Counted from the first letter of the stretch, positions 24,674-33,222 are shown. The stretch is DNA of 64,000 nucleotides from OFTM10 sp964344055 (GCA_964344055.1 CAYFLT010000005.1:1-64000); one strand, 5' to 3'. Notes: generated by a model not told the origin, from the sequence alone. Numbers and translations are program-made.

Positions 24674-27199
24674 ATGCGTTCGATCCCGGCATCATCCGCA
24701 ATGCGCCCACCCTGGGTGGCGGGAGCACGACGACGCGTCAGGCAGCGGCGAACGCACCGCGGCGTCGCCCGAATACTCGTCGTACTCGCCCTGATCTCGG
24801 CGACGCCGACCAGCGGCGTCGTGGCCGCGCAGGACGCGCCCGGTGGACGCGCTCCGGCCGGACCCGCGCTTCCGGCGGCCCCTGAGCCACCGCTCCTCGT
24901 TTTCGGCGACGCGCTCAACCAGATGCTGCTGGTGAGCTGCCCGCCGGATCCGCCCCTGCCCATCGCCGGCGGCGCCGGATCCCTGATGGTTCAGTCGCTC
25001 GTCGTGTCACCCGACGGCGGGGTGATCTCCGCCCTGTCGGGGTCCGAGCTGTTCCAGGTCGATTCCAACGTCGGTGAGGTGCGCAGTATCGACCTGGGTC
25101 TGCCCGGGGTCAGCGGCCTCGCCGACTCGGGCAACGGGTTGCTGTTCGGGCACGGTACCGAGGTGCTCCGGTATGACCCGTTCGATCGGACGGTCATCCG
25201 CATCACCGACCTGGCGGAGTTCGAAACCGAGATCGTGCAGCTGTCACTCGGCGGCGACAACCAGCTGATCGCAGCCGGCGACGGTGTGTCCCCGGTTCGC
25301 CTCGACCTCGCCACCCTCGAGGCTCAGCCGGTCGGGCCACCGGTGAACGATCCGGGCCCGATCGTCGTCGGTCCCGACGGCTCCATCTACATCGTGCTGG
25401 CCGATCAGATCATGGTGATTCCGGGCGACGGCACCCAGCCGTTCCCGATCCCGATCCAGGGCGTCACCGGCGTGGCGTTCTCCGACGGGACACTGTGGGC
25501 GATGGGACCCGAGGGGCTCGTCGGCATGGACCCGGCCACCGGAGCGCCGACCCAGTCCTTTCCGGACCTGGCATTCGGAGGCCTCGTCGCACCCCTGCAG
25601 GCCCCGTTCATCGACCCGCTCAAGGCGCTCGCCGAGAGCCCGCCTGTGGTGATCGGTGCGGACATCACCGCCGTCACGACCACGACGACCACCACCACGA
25701 CAACGACGACCACGACCACGACCACGACCCTCGCCCCCGCAACCGATGAGGGCGACACGGCGAGTGAGCCGGACCCCACCGTGCCGGCCACGACCGAGCC
25801 GGCCGACGGTGACGGCGGCCTTCCGGTCGGCGGGCTCATCGCCGGGATCGTGGCGGCGATCGTTGCGGTCCTCGGGTTCATCCTGATTCGCCGGCGGGGT
25901 GGTACGCCTCCTGCTGCCGGGCCCGGAGGCGATGAGGACGAAGGCTTCAGGCCGGCGGTGGCCACCTATCCGGGGCCGTGTAAGGGCCCCTGTGAGGAGT
26001 ACCTCAAGGCGAAGGCTGCCGCCGAGGCTGCTCGCAAGGCGGCCACCAAGGCGGCGGCGGATGCGGAGGCCGCGGAAGCCGCGGTCACCGACGCCGAGAA
26101 GGCGGCGGACAAGGCCGCCCAGGATCTCGCCGACGCGTCGAAGCCGCCTCGGGTGCAGGGATCGGCCTCGAGCGGGGGACGGACCTACACCGGCGAGGAT
26201 CATGCCAACGTCGAGGCCGAGTCGGCCGCGATCGACGCGATGCCGATCTCGGAGGCGGAGAAGCAGGAGCGCAAGGCGGAGCTGAGCGACCCGAAGAAGT
26301 GGGAGGAGCTCCGCAAGAAGCGCGAGGCGGAGAAGAAAGCGGCCGAGGAAGCCGCGGAGAAGGCCAACCAGGCGCTTGCCGAAGCGAAGAAGGCAGCCGA
26401 GGCGGCGCGGAAGGCTGCGGAAGAGGCGGAGCGTGCTGCGAAGGAAGCCGAGGCGAAGGCCGAACGACTTCGCAAGGAGTGTGAGAAGTGTCTGAAGACC
26501 ACCGCCATCGACGAGATCCGAAACGGGGGCTACGACCCCGAGACCCAGGAGTTCCTGATCGAGACCGCGGGGGTCGGCGGGCCTTGCGACGGCGAAACCA
26601 AGCAGGTCCAGCGCGAAGCCTCGTTCAAGGTCCCGAACGGTGAGGTGACCACCGCGGTGGCGAACGCGGCCGGCCGCCGGGACGGGAGCGCGGCTGCCGA
26701 GGGCATGAAATCCGTGCTCGGCGCCGTCGAGGGCGCGGCAACCGGCGTCAAGAACGTCCTCGACCTCTTCGGTGACGACAACCCGATCCAGCAGGCCGGC
26801 GGAGCGGCTCTGCTCGTGCTCGACTATGCCGAATTCGTCGCCCAGGTCGGCCAGGCCGCCATCACCGGCGCGCAGGGAATCAAGGACGGCGCGGCCACGG
26901 GCACGCGACAGCACGCACTGTTCGATGCCGAAGCGCATCTGCCTTACAAGATCGTGAAAGCCACCTGTACCTACACGCTCGAGTGCAGAGGCGGCGTCTG
27001 GTATTGCGCCGGCGCCGTGTACTCCGAAGAAGAAGAGGTCCCGGATCAGCCCGACAAGATGGAGGAGAAGGCGATCCCGGGAGAGCCCGCGCTCCAGGCG
27101 TTCTTCCAGAAGGTCGCCGACCGGGCCGCGGCGATGGAAGCGAACCGGGCCAGGCTCGAGGCCTTCAAGTCGAACTGCCGGTGCGGAGGTGGCGGGTAG
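24674..27199 (+). CDS. Large membrane-anchored protein: beta-propeller-like ectodomain, Thr stalk, TM and coiled coil
   Basis: 841 aa. Residues 1-52 carry an Arg-rich signal sequence (R-I-L-V-V-L-A-L-I-S-A). Residues 60-330 contain repeated S-P-D-G-G-V-I-S, G-P-D-G-S-I-Y-I and similar strands like a six- or seven-bladed propeller. A run of about 18 threonines (nt 25672-25729) forms a stalk, followed by a TM segment (about 387-408, G-L-I-A-G-I-V-A-A-I-V-A-V-L-G-F) and R-R-R. Residues 440-603 are Ala/Glu/Lys coiled coil, with a short break, and 604-841 is a Cys-containing domain I do not recognise. SD GAGGAG precedes ATG 24674. The topology suggests an outside propeller and an inside coiled coil. 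It may be a cell-surface or signalling scaffold; the role is unknown. Confidence 0.75.
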   Translation: MRSIPASSAMRPPWVAGARRRVRQRRTHRGVARILVVLALISATPTSGVVAAQDAPGGRAPAGPALPAAPEPPLLVFGDALNQMLLVSCPPDPPLPIAGGAGSLMVQSLVVSPDGGVISALSGSELFQVDSNVGEVRSIDLGLPGVSGLADSGNGLLFGHGTEVLRYDPFDRTVIRITDLAEFETEIVQLSLGGDNQLIAAGDGVSPVRLDLATLEAQPVGPPVNDPGPIVVGPDGSIYIVLADQIMVIPGDGTQPFPIPIQGVTGVAFSDGTLWAMGPEGLVGMDPATGAPTQSFPDLAFGGLVAPLQAPFIDPLKALAESPPVVIGADITAVTTTTTTTTTTTTTTTTTTLAPATDEGDTASEPDPTVPATTEPADGDGGLPVGGLIAGIVAAIVAVLGFILIRRRGGTPPAAGPGGDEDEGFRPAVATYPGPCKGPCEEYLKAKAAAEAARKAATKAAADAEAAEAAVTDAEKAADKAAQDLADASKPPRVQGSASSGGRTYTGEDHANVEAESAAIDAMPISEAEKQERKAELSDPKKWEELRKKREAEKKAAEEAAEKANQALAEAKKAAEAARKAAEEAERAAKEAEAKAERLRKECEKCLKTTAIDEIRNGGYDPETQEFLIETAGVGGPCDGETKQVQREASFKVPNGEVTTAVANAAGRRDGSAAAEGMKSVLGAVEGAATGVKNVLDLFGDDNPIQQAGGAALLVLDYAEFVAQVGQAAITGAQGIKDGAATGTRQHALFDAEAHLPYKIVKATCTYTLECRGGVWYCAGAVYSEEEEVPDQPDKMEEKAIPGEPALQAFFQKVADRAAAMEANRARLEAFKSNCRCGGGG
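25672..25729. repeat. Low-complexity ACN trinucleotide tract
   Basis: About 18 consecutive ACN threonine codons (ACG/ACC/ACA) in the surface protein gene, encoding its stalk. It is a site prone to slippage and length variation. Confidence 0.8.
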
Positions 27200-27211
27200 G
27201 GAGTCTTCGGC

Positions 27212-28507
27212 TCAGGCCGCCAGTCCGGCGACGGGTCGGCTCGGCTGTCGGTCCACCACCCCGGCGAGAAGCGCTTGCGCGTCCGCCCGGCGGTCCGCCT
27301 TCACATAGGCCGCCAGCAGGGTGTTGGTCACGAGATCACGCTGAGCCCGGCTCCCCCCGATTCGTACGACCTCTGGCATGACCGGTTCGAGGAGATCGAT
27401 GACCGTCGACCAGCGTTCGCCGGCGAACGCTTGATAGGCCCGGGTCAGGGTGGCTGCGGTGGTGTCGGCCGGCAGCTTTCCGGCCTGACCCAGTTGCTGG
27501 AGTTGCTCGATGCAGGCGTTCAGTTCCTCGGTCATGCCGAGCGCCGCGTACGCGAGGCCCACGTGGGCATCGACGAAGACGATGGGCCTCCGGAAGTTCG
27601 CCTCGTAGAACTGGCGGATCGTCTCCCAGGTGTCGTGGTGTCGGGGTCGACCGGCCAGCTCGGCCCGCCAGAGATACGAGGACGCGTCGGTGAGCACGTT
27701 GATGGACGGACTGTCGGTCGTGCCGGGCAGGCAGTGATCGGCGAACGCCTGCCAGGCCGCGTGATCGTCACCGGCCGCCATGAGAAGGATCGCGTAGTGC
27801 CACCAGTTGTGGCAGTGAAGGACCCCTCGGTTCTCGGCCTTCGCGACCCAATCGGCCATGAACTCGGTGGCCTCGCGGTCTTCCCCGGCCTCGAACATGG
27901 CGTGAGCGAGCGTGTGAGCGGCGTGTGGGTTGTCCCAGTACCGGTCGAGAGACCGTTCGGCCAGGGCCCGGCCTTCCTCCCAACGACCCGTCTCCAGCAG
28001 GGCGAAGGCGTGCACGGTGAGGAACCACCAGTCGTTGCCATAGTCCGCGGCGAGCGGCTCGAGGAGTTCGAGCTGCTCGGGTTCTCGGTCGATTCTCCCG
28101 CTGAAGCCGATCGAGCCGAACACGCCGCACGCCGGGGCCAAGGCGAACGCATCGCGAGGGTGCTCCCGCAGGTGCTCACGGGTCAGCTCCAGCGACCGGG
28201 GGATCTGCCCGGAGAGGAGATGGCCATGGATCTCGACGTGCTGACGCTCTCTCGGGGTGAGGCCCTCGGTCAGCCCGGCGGCCGTCTCCATCACCGTGCG
28301 GGCCTCGGCCCCGCGAGCCATGAGCTGGTGCTGCCGGGCCAGGGCCACGTGAGCCAAGGCGAAGTCAGGGTCGGACGCGATGGCCCGCTGGAGGGACGCC
28401 TCCACGCCGCCGTTCGCCGACAACATGCGGTCGATCCCGTCCACGTAGGCGTCTCGTGCGTCCTCTGACGAGGTGGTGAGTTCGAGTCCGTACCGGTCCT
28501 GCAACAT
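27212..28507 (-). CDS. Tetratricopeptide repeat protein, TTC38-like
   Basis: 431 aa, all-helical. Repeated A-L-A-H-V-A-L-A-R-Q-H and A-H-T-L-A-H-A-M-F-E-A-G-like TPR helices run the full length, and H-C-H-N-W-W-H-Y-A-I-L-L-M-A-A-G-D is the signature stretch of the TTC38 family (bacterial and eukaryotic). Cytoplasmic, no signal peptide. The protein probably acts as an interaction scaffold or has an uncharacterised enzymatic role. It ends 12 nt past the stop of the surface protein gene, convergent with it. Confidence 0.8.
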   Translation of the reverse strand: MLQDRYGLELTTSSEDARDAYVDGIDRMLSANGGVEASLQRAIASDPDFALAHVALARQHQLMARGAEARTVMETAAGLTEGLTPRERQHVEIHGHLLSGQIPRSLELTREHLREHPRDAFALAPACGVFGSIGFSGRIDREPEQLELLEPLAADYGNDWWFLTVHAFALLETGRWEEGRALAERSLDRYWDNPHAAHTLAHAMFEAGEDREATEFMADWVAKAENRGVLHCHNWWHYAILLMAAGDDHAAWQAFADHCLPGTTDSPSINVLTDASSYLWRAELAGRPRHHDTWETIRQFYEANFRRPIVFVDAHVGLAYAALGMTEELNACIEQLQQLGQAGKLPADTTAATLTRAYQAFAGERWSTVIDLLEPVMPEVVRIGGSRAQRDLVTNTLLAAYVKADRRADAQALLAGVVDRQPSRPVAGLAA

Positions 28508-28566
28508 GGATGCTCCCCTCCAGCGCCGTCCGTTCTACACCCGGCAGGCGGGTGGGGGAGAGCCGA

Positions 28567-28586
28567 CTAGGGACCTAAGTCCATAG
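28567..28586. promoter_or_regulatory. DosR/DevR-like palindromic box upstream of CstB-like gene
   Basis: The core GGGACCTAAGTCCA (28570-28583) matches the mycobacterial DosR consensus GGGACTWWAGTCCC at 12 of 14 positions. It lies about 70 nt before ATG 28653. A second imperfect palindrome, ATAAATGT-ACGG-ACATATTT, sits at 28594-28613 in an unusually AT-rich patch. Both are candidate operators for oxygen-, NO- or sulfide-responsive control; neither regulator is in the window. Confidence 0.35.
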
Positions 28587-28652
28587 TCACCGCATAAATG
28601 TACGGACATATTTGGAGGGTCGGGGGACACCAAACCACAAGGACGGACTCCA

Positions 28653-30020
28653 ATGATCTTCGAGCAGTATCAGCTTCCCTGCCTTTCGCTGTCGTCGTAC
28701 CTGGTCGGCGACGAATCCACGGGCAAGGCCGCCGTCGTCGATCCGCAGCGCGACATCTCGCTCTACCTCGACGAGGCTGCGGCGCGAGGACTCGCCATCA
28801 GCCATGTGCTGTTGACCCACTTCCACGCCGACTACGTGTCCGGCCACCTCGAACTGGCCGACGCCACCGGCGCGGAGATCTGCATGGGGGAGGTGGCCGA
28901 AGCCGAGTTCCCGCTGCGGGGCATGGCCGACGGCGAGCGGATCGAGCTCGGCGACGTCGTGATCGAAGCGTGGCTGACGCCGGGGCACACTCCGGAGTCG
29001 ACGACCTTCCTCGTCTACGAGACCAGTGAGGCCACCGAGCCGGCCGCCATGCTCTCCGGCGACACCATCTTCGTCAATGACGTGGGTCGGCCCGACCTTC
29101 TGGGCGCGATCGGCTTCACCGCCGAGGAACTGGGCGGGAAGCTGTACGACTCCGTGCATCGGCTCATCGAGCTTCCCGACGACACCAAGATCTATCCGGG
29201 CCACGGTGCCGGATCCGCGTGTGGCAAGGCGCTCGGCAGCGAGCCGTTCACGACCATCGGTGAACAGAAGGTGGCCAACTACGCACTGCAGCCGATGTCG
29301 AAAGACGAATTCGTCGCCCTCGTGACCGAGGGCCAGCCGGCGGCGCCGGACTACTTCCTGCACGACGCGATCACCAACCGCAAGGACCACGAGGTGTTCG
29401 ACGAGAACCGTGAGCTCGCCGTCGTCAGCCTGGCCGAGGCCGTGGAGCGGCAAGGGAGCGGATCGGTCGTGCTCGACACGCGAGACGTCGTCGATTTCGC
29501 CCACGGCCACGTGACCGGAGCGATCAACGTGCCGCTGGACGGCCGTTTCGCGGAGCAGGCCGGCATGGTCATCGCCGCTGATGCAGACGTGATCGTTGCC
29601 GGTGAGGCCGGGAGCGAGCGCGAGGCCATGGTCCGGCTCGCCCGCATCGGTTTCGACCGGGTGGTGGCATCGATCGACGAATACGAGGCCGGCCTCCTCG
29701 CGGCGCCGGACCGCGTCACGGTCGGGGAGCGGATGACTGCGGACAGGGTCGACGACCTCGACCTCGACACGGTGCAGTTCGTCGATGTGCGCAATCCGGG
29801 TGAAACCGCCGACGGCATCATTCCGGGAGCGACCACCATTCCGCTGGGAGCACTGCCTCGCCGCGCCGAGGAGCTCGACGCGGACCGTCCTGTGGTCCTC
29901 TACTGCGCCAGCGGTCGCCGCAGCTCGGTCGGTGCCAGCTGGCTCCGTGCAAACGGATACGCCGCCGTGATCGACGTCATCGGCGGCTACCAGGCCTGGG
30001 AGCTCATGGCCCGAGCCTGA
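28653..30020 (+). CDS. CstB-like persulfide dioxygenase with two rhodanese domains
   Basis: 455 aa. Residues 1-245 form an MBL-fold persulfide dioxygenase with T-H-F-H-A-D-Y-V-S-G-H (H56, H58, D60) and Y-P-G-H-G-A-G-S-A-C-G. Residues about 260-350 form a rhodanese-like domain lacking a catalytic Cys, and 360-455 form a second rhodanese with the active loop Y-C-A-S-G-R-R-S-S (C418). This MBL/inactive-rhodanese/active-rhodanese order is that of staphylococcal CstB, which converts persulfides to sulfite and thiosulfate. The length (about 444 in CstB) agrees. It fits the sulfur-related genes around it and the TSUP sulfite exporter-like permease at 52713. Confidence 0.85.
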   Translation: MIFEQYQLPCLSLSSYLVGDESTGKAAVVDPQRDISLYLDEAAARGLAISHVLLTHFHADYVSGHLELADATGAEICMGEVAEAEFPLRGMADGERIELGDVVIEAWLTPGHTPESTTFLVYETSEATEPAAMLSGDTIFVNDVGRPDLLGAIGFTAEELGGKLYDSVHRLIELPDDTKIYPGHGAGSACGKALGSEPFTTIGEQKVANYALQPMSKDEFVALVTEGQPAAPDYFLHDAITNRKDHEVFDENRELAVVSLAEAVERQGSGSVVLDTRDVVDFAHGHVTGAINVPLDGRFAEQAGMVIAADADVIVAGEAGSEREAMVRLARIGFDRVVASIDEYEAGLLAAPDRVTVGERMTADRVDDLDLDTVQFVDVRNPGETADGIIPGATTIPLGALPRRAEELDADRPVVLYCASGRRSSVGASWLRANGYAAVIDVIGGYQAWELMARA

Positions 30021-30034
30021 TCTCTGAGCGGTGG

Positions 30035-30040
30035 TAGCTT
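30035..30040 (+). promoter_or_regulatory. -10 hexamer TAGCTT of TauD-like gene
   Basis: TAGCTT precedes a leader with GGGGAGGAG 6 nt before GTG 30068. Confidence 0.4.
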
Positions 30041-30067
30041 CGCCCCGTTCGCCGGGGAGGAGTCCAC

Positions 30068-30901
30068 GTGAGAGTCACGCCGCTGTCCACGGTCGGGGCC
30101 GAGGTCGACGACATCGACGTCACCCGACTCGACGTCGCCGGCGCCGCGGAACTGGCCGCGGCGTGGGCCGAACACGGGGTCCTCTTCCTTCGTGATCAGG
30201 AACTCACCGAGGACGACCACATCGCGTTTGCCGAGAAGTTCGCGCCGATCGACGTGAACCGCTTCTTCAAGGCCCACGCCACCCACGCGCGGATCGCCCT
30301 GGTCGTGAAGGATCCGGACCAGACCGAGGCGATCGGCGCCGGTTGGCACACCGACCACTCCTATGACCTTGTGCCGGCGTGGGGCTCGATCCTGGTCGCT
30401 CGGGAGGTGCCTGAGGTGGGCGGCGACACCCTTTTCGCCGATGTGGCGGCGGCCTTCGACGCCCTCTCCGATGGGTTGAAGACCACATTGACGCGGCTCT
30501 CGGCCCACCACAGCAATGTGCACACGTTCGGGGCGGCGGCGTTGGCCCAGCGGGAGGCCGGGGATCGACTCGGCAATCCCGAAGGGGTGGGAGGCACCGA
30601 TCACCCGGTGGTGGTCGTCCACCCGGTCACCGGTCGCAGGCTCCTCTACGTGAATCCAGGGTTCACGACCCATTTCGTCGGCTGGACCCCCGAGGAGTCG
30701 GCGCCGCTGCTGGAATACCTCTATGCCCACATCAGCCAGGACCGGTTCACGACCCGGTTCCAATGGGCGCCGGGCTCGATCGCGATGTGGGACAACCGGA
30801 GCACCTGGCACGCGGCGGTCAATGACTACGACGGCCACCGTCGTCTCATGCACCGCATCACCATTCGAGGCGAACCACTCGCTGCATCCTCCGGAACCTG
30901 A
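30068..30901 (+). CDS. TauD/TfdA family dioxygenase
   Basis: 277 aa Fe(II)/2OG dioxygenase. H94 and D96 in A-G-W-H-T-D-H, H248 in W-D-N-R-S-T-W-H and R263 (H-R-I-T-I-R) make up the active site. Of the group it is closest in pattern to true TauD proteins. The GTG start at 30068 is supported by GGAGGAG. It lies downstream of the CstB-like gene and convergent to the UGSC selenoprotein gene, sharing a terminator hairpin with it. Confidence 0.9.
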   Translation: MRVTPLSTVGAEVDDIDVTRLDVAGAAELAAAWAEHGVLFLRDQELTEDDHIAFAEKFAPIDVNRFFKAHATHARIALVVKDPDQTEAIGAGWHTDHSYDLVPAWGSILVAREVPEVGGDTLFADVAAAFDALSDGLKTTLTRLSAHHSNVHTFGAAALAQREAGDRLGNPEGVGGTDHPVVVVHPVTGRRLLYVNPGFTTHFVGWTPEESAPLLEYLYAHISQDRFTTRFQWAPGSIAMWDNRSTWHAAVNDYDGHRRLMHRITIRGEPLAASSGT

Positions 30902-30936
30902 CCCGGTTTCTATCCCGGAACCCGACCGGGTCAGGT
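30896..30936. terminator. Bidirectional terminator shared by TauD and UGSC genes
   Basis: A perfect 11-bp inverted repeat, ACCTGACCCGG at 30896-30906 and CCGGGTCAGGT at 30926-30936, with a 19-nt loop. Each arm contains the stop codon of one of the two convergent genes (TGA at 30899-30901 on plus, 30931-30933 on minus). There is no U tract. It separates the dioxygenase and selenoprotein transcripts. Confidence 0.6.
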
Positions 30937-32682
30937 GCAGGAGCGGCTGCCGATGTTGCAGACGAGGTCGCTGGCAGGAGTGTGGTCGATGGCCTTGGAG
31001 GTCCACCACCCGTGGGGGCCGTCGTTGCTGAAGGCGTAGGCGTTGGTCCGGTTCGGATCGCCTGCCACTGCGATCATGATCCGTTCCGGACGTGTGACGA
31101 TCGGTACGAGCCGGCTGGGTTCGTCGGACTCGGCAAAGACCGGCGGGAGCACGCCCTCGGCGACGAGGTTCGCCAACCTCCGGCGACCGGCGGTGAGGTT
31201 GCTCCATTCGCCGACCATCCGCTCGAACGTGTCCGCGGGAATCCGGGCCGACCCGAAGAGTGCGTTCTGGACATCTGGCTTGCTCCAGCCTGCTCGGGCG
31301 AAGGTGCGCGCCAACACGGGAGACAGGACCAACAGTGGCTGGAACTGGTCGTGGCCCAGCCCGTACACGTGGGTGAGATCCCACGCCGCCATCCGGGCTA
31401 GTCCGTTGCCGAGGTAGTCGACCATCTCCTCGGGGCGCGACCCGAACACGCTGCCGATGATCGTGCCACTGTTCATGCGAGCCATGGTCACGGTGTCATC
31501 GGAGGCATCGAACCCGAGCGCTGAGCTCAACGGTGCCCAGCCGATCTCGGCCAGGCACGCCATGTCCTCCGCCAGGACGACCCGAGCGGCGTTGCCGAAC
31601 GTGGCCTTGTCGTGCTCGTCGGTGGTGAACCCGAAGACGTTGCGCAGGTACAGCCGAAGCCAGCGTCCAACTGCGGTGTTCGCATGCGCTCCCTCCCGCA
31701 TTGCCCCGACACCGTGGTTGAATCCCAAAGCGGAGGAATTCGGGCCGTCGATCACGATGAGCGCATCCGCTCCCGTGGTGTTGCCCGAGTGCTCGGCCCC
31801 GTATCCCGGTTCCGCGAGGATCTCCGCGAGCGCGATCAGCACGGGAAGGTACTCCGGGCGGCAGCCTGCCATCACGGCGTTGACCGCGATCGACCAGATG
31901 GAGATATCCCGACCCGACGAGGCGGCGACACCGAGTGTTTTCCATGGATCGTGGCCCGAGGTGAGCAGGAAGGTCTCGACTCGGTCACGGGTAGGCGGGA
32001 CCACTGGGTGACCGTCGCTCCACCCCTCGTGGATGAACGTGACGTTGATCTCGTCGATCGTCCCGCTGGCGACCACTTCGAGCGCGGTCGGTTCGGTGTT
32101 GGCCGTCGTGCTCGCGTGCTCGCCGCTGGTCAGTCCCTCCACGACGAGCTCCACGGTGGATCCGACGAAGTTCGAGATCATGTCGTCGACGCTCTGGGAG
32201 TCGACATGGCCGATGGTGACCGCGAGCGGGAGCCCGTCGAAGCCATGTCCTCGGGCGGTGGCGCGGGCCTGTCGTTCGAATCCCTCACAGACGATCGATA
32301 CCGATGGGATACCGGCGGACTCGGCGGCGATGGATGCCCGCATCACGGCGGGCGTGCAGCTGCCTCAACAACCCATGCCGGACACGACCGCGTCGACGCC
32401 GCGGTTCCGCAGGTCGTCAGGGAGGCGGCCCACGCGCTCCTTCTCGTCGCTGCCGTGGAGGTTGCCGAACTCCTCGTAGCCGACGATGTCGATCTCACCG
32501 ATGCGGCGCCGTAGTTCGCGTTCGAGGACGGGGAACAGCTCGTCGCCCCGGAACAGGTAGTCCCAGAGGAACGCGATCCGCTTGCCCTCGAGTGAATCGA
32601 GGCGGGCGGCTCGGTGCTGCTGTTGGACACCACGGGGCGATCGTGGCCAGACGACGTCGTAGATCGGCTCCATGTCGGTCAT
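30931..32682 (-). CDS. UGSC-family selenoprotein with in-frame UGA (Sec106)
   Basis: 583 aa when the TGA at 32365-32367 is read as selenocysteine. The N-terminal domain (about 1-190) has A-F-L-W-D-Y-L-F-R-G-D-E-L-F-P, then V-D-A-V-V-S-G-M-G-C-U-G-S-C with C105-U106-G107-S108-C109, then T-P-A-V-M-R-A-S-I-A-A-E-S-A-G-I-P. The reading frame and family pattern run straight through the TGA. The larger C-terminal domain (about 210-583) contains G-W-S-D-G-H-P-V-V-P-P-T-R-D-R-V and A-V-N-A-V-M-A-G-C-R-P-E-Y, a recurrent companion of UGSC domains, of unknown activity. ATG 32680-32682 was chosen by homology-like N-terminus (M-E-P-I-Y-D-V-V-W-P). It is divergent from an Lrp-type regulator. The enzymatic role is unknown; a redox-active Sec is inferred. 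Confidence 0.88.
32336..32364 (-). promoter_or_regulatory. Candidate bacterial SECIS element
   Basis: In the mRNA, 11 nt after the UGA, GCCCGC-CGUGAU-GCGGGC forms a 6-bp stem with a six-base loop that contains G in its first two positions and a GU, as bacterial SECIS loops do. The loop starts 17 nt after the UGA, at the near end of the expected 16-37 nt range. The stem sits in coding sequence. Confidence 0.6.
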
Positions 32683-32739
32683 CCTGCCGTATCGAGTCGG
32701 GCAGCGGCTGGCAAAGATTCCATCGTTGCCGGTACCGTC

Positions 32740-32745
32740 TAGAAT
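32740..32745 (+). promoter_or_regulatory. -10 hexamer TAGAAT of a leaderless Lrp gene
   Basis: TAGAAT ends 8 nt before GTG 32754. It is the closest of this set to the consensus TATAAT. Confidence 0.55.
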
Positions 32746-32753
32746 CTGATGCC

Positions 32754-33212
32754 GTGGATACCATCGATAGGGCAATCTTGTGCCATCTACAAGAGAACGG
32801 GCGCATTCCCAACAACGAACTGGCCGAACTGGTGGGGCTCAGCCCATCTCCGTGTCTGCGCCGGGTGCGCAACCTCGAGGCCGATGGGGTGATCGAGGGC
32901 TACTCGGCCCTCCTCGACCGAACCGCGGTCGGCTGTGACTACGAACCGATCGTCTGGGTGACACTCTCGGAGGTCACCCGGCCGTCGATGCTCGAGGCGG
33001 CGATACGGGAGGTGCCCGAGATCGTCGAGGCCGCCCGAATGATGGGACAGCCCGACTACCTCCTCCGGATCGTGACCGCGGACGCGGAGGCGTTCGAGGC
33101 GCTGTACATGGACCGCCTCGCCAGCCTCCCCCATGTCCAGACGGTCACGTCGCAGCTGGCCATGAAGGTTGTCAAGCGCACGGCCCAGCTGCCGATCCAG
33201 ATCGTCTGTTGA
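32754..33212 (+). CDS. Lrp/AsnC family transcriptional regulator
   Basis: 152 aa. The N-terminal HTH domain reads D-T-I-D-R-A-I-L-C-H-L-Q-E-N-G-R-I-P, A-E-L-V-G-L-S-P-S-P-C-L-R-R-V-R. The C-terminal RAM effector domain has A-R-M-M-G-Q-P-D-Y-L-L-R-I-V and ends with V-V-K-R-T. Members respond to amino acids. GTG 32754 is taken as the start because of its -10 hexamer 8 nt upstream. It is divergent from the UGSC selenoprotein gene, 71 nt between starts, a typical arrangement for a dedicated regulator. Its stop overlaps the TetR operator. Confidence 0.88.
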   Translation: MDTIDRAILCHLQENGRIPNNELAELVGLSPSPCLRRVRNLEADGVIEGYSALLDRTAVGCDYEPIVWVTLSEVTRPSMLEAAIREVPEIVEAARMMGQPDYLLRIVTADAEAFEALYMDRLASLPHVQTVTSQLAMKVVKRTAQLPIQIVC

Positions 33213-33222
33213 CACTGTCAAC
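33208..33222. promoter_or_regulatory. TetR operator-like perfect palindrome
   Basis: GTTGACA-C-TGTCAAC is a perfect 15-nt palindrome, starting 36 nt before GTG 33244 and overlapping the Lrp stop codon. A third copy of the half-site TGTCAAC occurs at 33237-33243. This is the layout of an autoregulatory TetR operator. Confidence 0.65.

Noticed and set aside
25672..25729. Repeat as a possible CRISPR or minisatellite array
   Set aside because: It is a run of ACN codons with no spacers.
25244..26938. Long minus-strand open frame under the surface protein gene
   Set aside because: It is the antisense shadow of the coiled-coil region (Leu/Arg-rich), with no start signal.
32365..32367. TGA in the UGSC gene as the border of two separate genes
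   Set aside because: The motif C-U-G-S-C spans it and the upstream part has no domain of its own.
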